A stretch of DNA of 14,018 nucleotides, from NCBI GenBank assembly GCA_029987315.1, contig DALTVZ010000039.1:1-14018 (forward strand), in the 5' to 3' direction. The number at the start of each line of letters is the position of its first letter. Positions within the stretch are counted from its first letter, which is position 1. The DNA comes from Methanocorpusculum sp. (GTDB lineage Archaea > Halobacteriota > Methanomicrobia > Methanomicrobiales > Methanocorpusculaceae). The position numbers and the translations under genes were made by a program. The notes beneath the pieces were generated by a model that worked only from the letters and a program-made list of their open reading frames with translations, was not told where the DNA came from and ran no database searches. Below are positions 1 to 5,643 of this stretch, piece by piece.

Positions 1-178
1 CAAAGTGGCCGACTTCAGCCGAGGCGGGGACATTTAGGTCCCTCAGCCGAGCAAGTCGATAAACTTGCGACCAAACCAAAAGTTTGCGAGTAAGCGAGGA
101 TGCGCCCATCAAAAAGAATCCCGTACACGAAATCGAAGTACAAAAAAAAACGAACAACATAAAAAAAATGAAGAGAGG
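1..178. other. Intergenic or gene-end region with small repeats, no assignable gene
   Basis: No recognisable gene is seen here. Two short frames are open from the left edge, one ending at the TAG at 35-37 and one at the TAA at 91-93, so the 3' end of an upstream plus-strand gene may be present, but neither stretch is recognisable. Structure is visible: GGGAC (27-31) and GTCCC (38-42) can pair around a six-base loop; TCAGCCGAG occurs twice (15-23 and 43-51) on either side of that hairpin; and CGACTT (10-15) is complementary to AAGTCG (54-59), so bases 10-59 could fold as one nested element. AAACTT and AAGTTT near 60-85 form a further weak stem. From 140 to 170 the strand is A-rich. It could be a terminator region, a small RNA or a dispersed repeat; the sequence alone does not decide. 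Confidence 0.4.
15..51. repeat. Short direct repeat TCAGCCGAG flanking a GGGAC/GTCCC hairpin
   Basis: The nine bases TCAGCCGAG occur at 15-23 and again at 43-51. Between them lies a five-base-pair stem (27-31 with 38-42) with loop ATTTAG. The outer CGACTT/AAGTCG pair (10-15 with 54-59) could close the whole element. This is directly visible; a function as terminator or structured RNA is inference only. Confidence 0.45.
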
Positions 179-187
179 TTTATATTA
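179..187 (+). promoter_or_regulatory. TATA box for the flavoprotein pair
   Basis: TTTATATTA follows a purine-rich stretch (AAGAGAGG), as expected for an archaeal BRE/TATA promoter. Transcription would begin near 208-212, giving a leader of about 60 bases before the ATG at 269. A weaker AT-rich box near 235-242 would instead give a nearly leaderless message, so the exact promoter is not settled. Confidence 0.45.
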
Positions 188-268
188 CAGAATTTACTAT
201 TGGACAAACGCATACTTCCCTCCCCCCATCACTGGATTTATCAACCCTGAAAGTAATATACTGAATAA

Positions 269-856
269 ATGCCCTTATCCGTCCTTGCGATCACGACCTC
301 GCCCCGTCGTCACGGCAATACAGAAACTGCACTCGACAAGGTGCTCGAATCGTTTTCTGAGATGTCTGTCGAAAAGGTCATCTTAAACGATCTCGACATC
401 TCACCCTGCAGAGGCTGCGGAAAATGTGAAAAAGCCGGTATATGTGTCCATAAAGATGATTTCGTGGCTCTCGGTCAAAAAATCCTTGACTGTGATCTGT
501 TGGTCTTTTCCTCACCCGTCTATTCCATGTCGGTCTGCGCTCAGGCAAAAATAATGATTGACCGATGCCAGGTGTTCTGGTCGAGAAAATATGTCCTGCA
601 CGACCTCCCAAAACCGGAAGGAAAAAAATATGGGATGTTCATATCGGTGTCCGGTCAGAACCGTGAAGATATATTCGATCACACGGTTCCAGTTGCACGT
701 TTCCTCTTTGACGTGTCCCAGATCCCCTCTTCACAGCTCAAACTCCTTCTCCTCCCGGGTTTTGATAAGATGGGTGATTTGAAGAGAAGCCCTGAAGCGA
801 TCGCCCGGGCAAAAGAGGCTGGAAATGCTATGGCGGCATTGATGGTGCAATCATGA
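269..856 (+). CDS. Iron-sulfur flavoprotein (Isf-type NADPH-dependent FMN reductase family), first copy
   Basis: This 195-residue flavodoxin-fold protein should bind FMN and one [4Fe-4S] cluster and act as a soluble electron carrier. The compact cysteine motif CX2CX2CX5C is present at Cys47, Cys50, Cys53 and Cys59, the arrangement typical of methanogen Isf. The phosphate-binding loop near residues 9-20 reads TTSPRRHGNTET; the usual GSP is altered to TSP. SSPVYSMSV at about 80-88 is the second flavin-contact region. Length is typical for the family (about 190-210). It overlaps the next gene by ATGA, so the two are co-transcribed and probably translationally coupled. No clear ribosome binding site precedes the ATG, and the N-terminus fits the family well, so this start is preferred. 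Isf proteins are thought to serve in oxygen or peroxide detoxification or as electron shuttles; the physiological partner cannot be read from the sequence. Confidence 0.88.
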   Translation: MPLSVLAITTSPRRHGNTETALDKVLESFSEMSVEKVILNDLDISPCRGCGKCEKAGICVHKDDFVALGQKILDCDLLVFSSPVYSMSVCAQAKIMIDRCQVFWSRKYVLHDLPKPEGKKYGMFISVSGQNREDIFDHTVPVARFLFDVSQIPSSQLKLLLLPGFDKMGDLKRSPEAIARAKEAGNAMAALMVQS

Positions 857-1455
857 TAAAAATGTTAGCAATCAACGGAAGCCCGAAAAAGGATGGAAAC
901 ACCGAGACGGTGTTGGATGCATTTATCAAAGGAGCGAAAGAGGCCGGCGCCGAGGTGACGAAAATCCGGCTGGTCGAGCTGGAGTTCAAAACCTGCAAAG
1001 GATGTAATTCCTGCCATAAAAATGGGGTCTGTGTCATCCGAGATGCCCTGACACCACTGTTTAAAGAGATGCTGGAGACGGATATTCTGGTTCTGGCGTC
1101 CCCTGTCTATTCGATGTCGGTGACGTCCGAGATGAAATCTTTCATCGATCGGGGTCAGTTCCTGTGGGCCCAGAAGTTCATTCGAAAGACACTTTCGTTC
1201 GATTCTGCACATCTAAAAAAGCATATGGGCGTATATCTTGGCACCTCGGGGCAGGATATCCCGGAGATCTTCGATGCTGTGTTTCCGATCATGAAAGCGT
1301 TTTTCAATGATTCGGGATTTTCCTATAAGGAGAATGTGCTTTTCCCGGGGATGGATAAACGCGGCGGAGTGAAGGGGTGGCCTGAGAGTGTGGTGGAGGC
1401 AAAGAGAAGGGGCGGCGAGATCGTGATGAAGATGGAGGCGAAGCTGAAGGAATAA
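853..1455 (+). CDS. Iron-sulfur flavoprotein (Isf-type NADPH-dependent FMN reductase family), second copy
   Basis: A 200-residue paralogue of the preceding gene. It keeps the canonical FMN phosphate loop, NGSPKKDGNTET at residues 8-19, and the cluster motif CX2CX2CX5C at Cys48, Cys51, Cys54 and Cys60. ASPVYSMSV follows at about 82-90. The C-terminal half shares FPGMDKRG with LPGFDKMG of the first copy, so the two clearly arose by duplication, but they have diverged enough not to be a recent copy. The start ATG overlaps the preceding stop (ATGA). The gene ends four bases before the stop of the converging truA. Isf proteins are dimers or higher oligomers in characterised cases, so a hetero-oligomer of the two products is possible but unproven. 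Confidence 0.88.
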   Translation: MIKMLAINGSPKKDGNTETVLDAFIKGAKEAGAEVTKIRLVELEFKTCKGCNSCHKNGVCVIRDALTPLFKEMLETDILVLASPVYSMSVTSEMKSFIDRGQFLWAQKFIRKTLSFDSAHLKKHMGVYLGTSGQDIPEIFDAVFPIMKAFFNDSGFSYKENVLFPGMDKRGGVKGWPESVVEAKRRGGEIVMKMEAKLKE

Positions 1456-1459
1456 TCCT

Positions 1460-2311
1460 TCACACTTTTTTCATCAGCGACGAGTATCCGCGTATCACTC
1501 TTTTTTCCCAGAGATCCTTTGGATCTTCTTCTAAAAGTGCCTCGGCGGTATGCATGTTTGCCCGGGCGAAAGCCGCATCTTTGGCGAGTGACCGCGAAAC
1601 CTCGCGTTTCTGCCGCATCGGGGTGAACGTTAGATCGCACACAACGTCCCAGAAGATGAGTCCTTCGGCCTGCGCCGGATGGACGCGGGAGGTTGGGGCG
1701 GTGAGAAGCTCGTCGATGATCGAGGGGGAAGCGAGGCCAAGGCCAATTGTTTGCAAGGCCCCGGCCATTCCTCTGACCATGTTCCAGAGAAAACTTTTTG
1801 CCGCGACCTCGAAGACCGGGCAGCCGTCCGTTCCTTCAAAAACTTCTGCACGGGTGACTGTCCGCACAGGATCTCGTCCCGGTTCCATCTTCGAAAATCC
1901 GCTGAAGTTGTGCTCCCCGACGAGACGCGAGCATGCATCCTGCATCTGCAAAATATCTGCCGGATAGGGAAAATAATATCGGTAACTCCGCTCTCTCGCC
2001 GCATATCGCGGATAGAATTCGTCGTCGACCTCGGCCGTGCCCAGACACCAGATGTCGTCTGGGAGATGAAAGTTGAGTGCTTCGATCGCGAGTTCGGGTT
2101 TGTCGGTGGTGATGGAAAAAAGTTGTCTTCGTGCACTCACGCCTTTGTCGGTCCTGCCGGCGGTTCTAAAATGTGCCTCCTGTGCATTGGAAAAAAGCCC
2201 AAGCTCGATCCCACCGGCAACGAACTCGCCTTCAACGGTTCGTTTGTCCGGCTGAAACTGTGAGCCTGCGAAGTTCTGTCCCCGGTATCCTGCAAGGAAC
2301 GCGAGTTTCAT
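1460..2311 (-). CDS. truA: tRNA pseudouridine synthase A
   Basis: TruA isomerises uridines to pseudouridine in the anticodon arm of tRNAs (classically positions 38-40). With the start chosen here the protein has 283 residues, usual for the family. It begins MKLAFLAGYRGQNFAGSQ, a typical first strand. The catalytic aspartate is Asp55 in AGRTDKGVSA (51-60). The aromatic motif RSYRYYF (about 108-114) holds the conserved active-site tyrosine. The open frame extends 34 codons further upstream, but that part overlaps the PHP gene and has no family resemblance. The ATG at 2311 overlaps the PHP stop as ATGA and is preceded by GGGTGAG, a partial ribosome binding site. The gene is therefore the second of a PHP-truA pair, and it converges on the flavoprotein genes with four bases between the stops. 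Confidence 0.93.
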   Translation of the reverse strand: MKLAFLAGYRGQNFAGSQFQPDKRTVEGEFVAGGIELGLFSNAQEAHFRTAGRTDKGVSARRQLFSITTDKPELAIEALNFHLPDDIWCLGTAEVDDEFYPRYAARERSYRYYFPYPADILQMQDACSRLVGEHNFSGFSKMEPGRDPVRTVTRAEVFEGTDGCPVFEVAAKSFLWNMVRGMAGALQTIGLGLASPSIIDELLTAPTSRVHPAQAEGLIFWDVVCDLTFTPMRQKREVSRSLAKDAAFARANMHTAEALLEEDPKDLWEKRVIRGYSSLMKKV

Positions 2312-3006
2312 CTCACCCGCCGGGGTTTGAGCCGGGAGGTTTTGCGTCTGGCTTTTCTGACGACGTTTTGGAACGATTGGGAGGAGTATGTCCGTATCGG
2401 CGTCTTTATGCACCGGCTTTCGACCTTTCCTTTTTTGATGGCGTCAAGAATAGCCGGCACGGTTGAATCATCTGCGTCGATGATGTTTATTCCGTAGCCA
2501 ACAAATCGGCAGGTGTGGGCGTCGGACCCTGCGGTCATGGGTTTCCGGTATCTTTTTGCGAATTTGGCGGCTCTGGTGTTTGCGGCCCCGATATAGTATC
2601 TGCTGTTGAAGACCTCAATCCCGTCGGCTTCCAGAAGGGCGTTGGGCGCGTGGAGGCCGACCCCGTGCCGCCACCGGTGGAAGGGGTGAGGGATTATGAC
2701 GAGGCAACCATCCGCTTTTGCCTCACGGAGCGTTTCAACGGTATTTTTTCCCGGCTCGTACTCCTTGGTCGTGCCAAGAACGAGGACATGTCCCTGTTTT
2801 GTTGAGACTTCGATGCCGGGAATGATAATGATCCCGGGATCTTTTATGGCGAGCGCCTGCTTCGCTCCTTTGGTCGTATCGTGATCCGTAATTGCTATTG
2901 CCTGAAATCCCCGCTCTTTCGCTTTCGCTATGACATCCTCGACGGAGCATTTTCCGTCAGCCGATGCGTTTGTGTGGATGTGCAGATCGCAGGTTATCAG
3001 GACCAT
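2308..3006 (-). CDS. PHP-domain metal-dependent phosphoesterase
   Basis: The 232-residue protein is a stand-alone PHP domain, a trinuclear-metal phosphoesterase fold. Metal ligands are visible in order: DLHIHTNAS with His9 and His11, ITDHDT with Asp41 and His42, PGIEVS with Glu66, IPHPFH with His107, and SDAH with Asp162 and His164. All core PHP motifs are therefore intact and an active hydrolase is expected. The last 40 residues are strongly basic (KARRKTSRLKPRRVR at the end), which could suit nucleic acid binding. Related small PHP proteins hydrolyse nucleotide 3'-phosphates, oligonucleotides or histidinol phosphate; the substrate cannot be chosen here. Its stop overlaps the truA start, so a tRNA or RNA context is suggestive but not proof. 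The next gene on the other strand starts 45 bases away, so promoters must lie in or beside that short gap. Confidence 0.88.
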   Translation of the reverse strand: MVLITCDLHIHTNASADGKCSVEDVIAKAKERGFQAIAITDHDTTKGAKQALAIKDPGIIIIPGIEVSTKQGHVLVLGTTKEYEPGKNTVETLREAKADGCLVIIPHPFHRWRHGVGLHAPNALLEADGIEVFNSRYYIGAANTRAAKFAKRYRKPMTAGSDAHTCRFVGYGINIIDADDSTVPAILDAIKKGKVESRCIKTPIRTYSSQSFQNVVRKARRKTSRLKPRRVR

Positions 3007-3051
3007 CTTAGGTAATTCTATGTAAGTTCAAAAACATAAGGATACCATACA

Positions 3052-4479
3052 ATGCATGTTCTCTTTCCCACAGGACGCCAGAGTGCACCCTCCCTCCGTC
3101 TGGCTTTATCCAAGGTAACCGAGTTTACCTGTGAGATCGTTGAAACCGGTGAAATCGCCTCTTTTTTAACACCGGCGGCGTTAATGAAGCTGATCGAATC
3201 TCACCCTTGTGATCTAGTGGTCGTTTCGGGGATGTGCACAGCATCATTTCATACAATAGAAGAAAAGGCTGGTATCCCGGTTCGTAAAGGAACGCGCCAC
3301 GCGGCAGACATGGGGATATGCGTGCCGCTGATCCTTTCGGGATCCCTCCCAATAGATATGCCGGCGGATGATCTGCTTGCCGAAGAAAAGAAAAAGGCGG
3401 CGCGTGAGGGGCTGATCCTTTCTGAATACGGGGCAGATGCGTTTTTTACGATCCGGGGCGTGAAGATCGGCGGGAGCTCGCGGATCAAGGTGATCCATGA
3501 GATCATGGATGCTCACCGGCATCCCGCACTTCGGGACGCGGTGATCAACGCACAAAAAAACGGCGCTGACATCGTGGATCTCGGATTTGGGTTTGATGCG
3601 ACCCCGGATGATGTGGTGAGATGTTTTTCCTTTGTGGCGGATCTGGATATTCCGCTTTCGATCGATACGCTGGATCCAGAACTGATCAAGGCGTCGTTGT
3701 TTCGTGCTGATCTGATCCTTTCACTCACGGTTAAGACGATCCCTTTGCTCGCAGAAAAAATTCTGGAAACAGGCGCCGCAGTTGTTTTGATCCCACGGGA
3801 CGGATCCTCTCTTGAAGAGACGATCTCATTGGCGGCTTCTGCCGGCATGTTTCGCATTCTTGCCGATCCTCTTCTCCAGCCGCCTCTTTCGGGAATGACC
3901 CGTTCTCTTGCAACATATCTTCCCGAGACCATCTGCCCGAAAATTCTCGGCTGTGTGAATGTTGTCGAGATGATGGATGCCGACAGTCCGGGGGTCTGCG
4001 CGATGCTTGCGTCGGTTGCGGCCGAGACTGGGTGCGCATGTGTGCTGATCTCTGAACATTCCGACAAGACGCAAGGGGCGACCGCCGAGATGCGGCGTGC
4101 GGTGGAGATGATGGCGCTTTCTGCTGGCCGGCCGTATCCAAAGGATGTTGGGCTGGATCTGCTGATCCTGAAGGAAAAACGTCTGAGGCGCGAACCCCCT
4201 CTGCTCTATGCTGATATTCTGGACGCGCCTGAGCCGTCTGACTCTCTGACGTATGATCCAAAAGGGAATTTCCGGATCGGGATCGACAACGGATACATCG
4301 TGGCGGTTCGAAATGGCAAGGCGATCCGGGGAACGTCGTGGGATCAGGTGTTCTCAATGATTTTGAGCGAGGAGGGCGTTTCTCTTCTGGACCACGCGGC
4401 CTATCTTGGAAAAGAGTTGTATAAGGCCGAGCTTGCGATCCGGTTTGGCAGAAGCTTTGAGCAGGACGGTCCGTTTTAA
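3052..4479 (+). CDS. Dihydropteroate synthase-like protein (archaeal TIGR00284/MJ0107 type) with DUF4346-like C-terminus
   Basis: A 475-residue three-part protein. Residues 1-150 match the archaeal N-terminal extension found on these proteins (DUF6513 type). Residues about 150-370 form a TIM-barrel like dihydropteroate synthase: GADIVDLGFG (171-180), PLSIDTLDPELIKAS (201-215) and later barrel strands. Residues about 400-475 resemble DUF4346, with YDPKGNFRIGID (401-412) and LDHAAYLGKELYKAE (446-460). The family is restricted mainly to methanogens and relatives and has been linked to tetrahydromethanopterin or other pterin-dependent C1 metabolism; direct biochemical proof for this branch is thin as far as I know. 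The cytosolic product is encoded two bases before cbiZ, indicating an operon. The promoter is weak to the eye; CTATGTAA near 3018-3025 is the best TATA candidate and would imply a nearly leaderless message. Confidence 0.85.
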   Translation: MHVLFPTGRQSAPSLRLALSKVTEFTCEIVETGEIASFLTPAALMKLIESHPCDLVVVSGMCTASFHTIEEKAGIPVRKGTRHAADMGICVPLILSGSLPIDMPADDLLAEEKKKAAREGLILSEYGADAFFTIRGVKIGGSSRIKVIHEIMDAHRHPALRDAVINAQKNGADIVDLGFGFDATPDDVVRCFSFVADLDIPLSIDTLDPELIKASLFRADLILSLTVKTIPLLAEKILETGAAVVLIPRDGSSLEETISLAASAGMFRILADPLLQPPLSGMTRSLATYLPETICPKILGCVNVVEMMDADSPGVCAMLASVAAETGCACVLISEHSDKTQGATAEMRRAVEMMALSAGRPYPKDVGLDLLILKEKRLRREPPLLYADILDAPEPSDSLTYDPKGNFRIGIDNGYIVAVRNGKAIRGTSWDQVFSMILSEEGVSLLDHAAYLGKELYKAELAIRFGRSFEQDGPF

Positions 4480-4481
4480 CC

Positions 4482-5405
4482 ATGCGGTATTATCTTCGAA
4501 AGGATGTTCTCATAGTACGGGGCGACTTTCGAGCGGCGAGCAATGGTGTTGACGGCGGGCTCGCTGATGTCCGATCGATTTTAAACATCTCGGTGCCGCG
4601 GGATTTTTCGGATGGGGCATCAGAGTACATCGACCGCGTTTCGATGAGGAATGGGTTTTTACAGCCGCATTTTGGTCTTTTGACGGCTCTTCCGATCACG
4701 AATCTCTGTATCGCACGGTATGATCACATTACGGTTTTTGTTACGGCGGCGGTTTCAGATCGAAATCGGACGATCAATATCATCGTTACCTCTGAACGCC
4801 CGCTCACCGATGCGGCTCTACTTGGGGCCATGATGACGGTGACCGAGGCAAAGATGCAGGTGATCGCGTCCAGGAAACTTCCTGTCGGGGCCCTTTCCAC
4901 GGACGCGGTGGTGGTAGCTTTTGAAAAATCCGATGAGGCGCCCGAAGCGTTCGCGGGTCCACTGACCGAGACCGGTATGCGGATCTCAAAAGCCGTGTCC
5001 CATGCATTGACCGAGGCTCTGGTCAGATTCGATAATTATCTTCTCTCAACGTGGGGCGTGACCCGCGGGTGGTCGCTTGGGAATCCTGCGATCGTGAAAC
5101 GAAATCGGCCCTCTTTTTTTATTTACAGCCGGTATGGGGGTGACCACTGGAACGAATGGATCCCGGAGCATTGCCCGTATCATCCATGTCATAAATATGC
5201 GGCCCAGCAGTGCAGTTTTTGTTACTGCCCGCTGTATCCATGTATGGACACCGAGCTTGGCCAGATGATCGATACGCCGCACGGAGAGATTTGGAGCTGT
5301 ATGGACTGCCTTTTAGTGCACGAACCGCGGGTAGCAGATCATCTTTTAGCTAATCCTGAAGCTAGTGTTCTTGAACTGAGATCGGTAAAAAAGAAAAATA
5401 TTTAG
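4482..5405 (+). CDS. cbiZ: CbiZ-type adenosylcobinamide amidohydrolase fused to a cysteine-rich domain
   Basis: Residues about 1-190 match CbiZ, which in archaea removes the aminopropanol arm of adenosylcobinamide to yield adenosylcobyric acid, so that salvaged corrinoids can re-enter cobamide synthesis. Recognisable parts are VTAAVSDRNRTINIIV (about 87-102), RPLTDAALLGAMMT (106-119), TEAKMQ and the STDAVVVAF segment (139-147). Residues about 228-290 are a cysteine-rich small domain (PF04071-like) with eight cysteines: 231, 236, 244, 247, 249, 254, 273 and 276, including CPYHPC and CSFCYCPLYPC, probably binding zinc or an Fe-S centre. The gene starts two bases after the DHPS-like stop, so both are co-transcribed. 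Its stop overlaps that of the converging small redox protein by four bases. Methanogens need corrinoids for the Mtr methyltransferase, which makes salvage plausible. The role of the cysteine domain is unknown. Confidence 0.88.
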   Translation: MRYYLRKDVLIVRGDFRAASNGVDGGLADVRSILNISVPRDFSDGASEYIDRVSMRNGFLQPHFGLLTALPITNLCIARYDHITVFVTAAVSDRNRTINIIVTSERPLTDAALLGAMMTVTEAKMQVIASRKLPVGALSTDAVVVAFEKSDEAPEAFAGPLTETGMRISKAVSHALTEALVRFDNYLLSTWGVTRGWSLGNPAIVKRNRPSFFIYSRYGGDHWNEWIPEHCPYHPCHKYAAQQCSFCYCPLYPCMDTELGQMIDTPHGEIWSCMDCLLVHEPRVADHLLANPEASVLELRSVKKKNI

Positions 5406-5587
5406 AGGCCGAGCTTTTTTGCAAGCTCTTCGAGTGGGATCCCGTGGACCATTGCGGCCTCGCGGACGGTCTCATTGTTTGCGATCGCACAGCCAAGGCA
5501 GCCCATGCCAAAGCTCTGAAGGATCGATGCAGACTCAGGTTTTGCACGGAGGAGTTCCGCGATGGTTGAATCAAGAGTGATTGTCAT
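5402..5587 (-). CDS. Small DUF1858 / hybrid-cluster-associated redox disulfide protein
   Basis: This 61-residue cytosolic protein matches the DUF1858 or TIGR03980-type domain. It has the pattern of a short helix with AELLRAKPESASILQSFGMG (9-28 region), then the CXXC pair Cys30 and Cys33 in GCLGCAIANNET, and a final helix ending at EELAKKLGL. Such proteins are thought to carry a redox disulfide or bind a metal. The whole domain is present, so the gene is complete despite its size. It is alone on the minus strand, with its own AT-rich promoter about 31 bases upstream, and its TAA overlaps the cbiZ TAG. No hybrid cluster protein gene is nearby. Function is not known. Confidence 0.82.
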   Translation of the reverse strand: MTITLDSTIAELLRAKPESASILQSFGMGCLGCAIANNETVREAAMVHGIPLEELAKKLGL

Positions 5588-5614
5588 AGTACTATGTTGG
5601 CATGATTACTACTT

Positions 5615-5621
5615 GATATTT
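5615..5621 (-). promoter_or_regulatory. TATA-like box for the DUF1858 gene
   Basis: AAATATC on the minus strand is centred about 31 bases before the ATG at 5587. With the usual archaeal spacing, transcription would begin about five bases before the start codon, giving an almost leaderless message. No ribosome binding site is present, which agrees with this. Confidence 0.45.
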
Positions 5622-5634
5622 GCGAATAAGGACT

Positions 5635-5643
5635 AAAAAAAAA
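5635..5643 (-). terminator. Oligo-T terminator after the ligand-binding protein gene
   Basis: On the minus strand nine T residues follow immediately after the TGA stop at 5646-5644. Archaeal RNA polymerase terminates at such T-tracts without needing a hairpin, so this likely ends the transporter-receptor / binding-protein transcript and insulates the small redox gene downstream. Confidence 0.6.

Noticed and set aside
10..59. Possible tRNA at the left edge
   Set aside because: The foldable element is about 50 bases and lacks the T-arm and anticodon-arm consensus.
65..386. Two open frames at 65-250 and 84-386 on the plus strand
   Set aside because: Basic, low-complexity translations with no family pattern; they run over the promoter and into the first flavoprotein in another frame.
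2312..2413. 34-codon upstream extension of truA
   Set aside because: It lies inside the PHP coding region, lacks TruA-like sequence, and the ATG at 2311 has the ATGA overlap typical of coupled genes.
3731..4483. 250-codon minus-strand frame opposite the DHPS-like gene
   Set aside because: Long only because the opposite gene has few complementary stop codons; the translation is rich in Arg, Pro and Ser without any domain, whereas the plus strand encodes a clear family.
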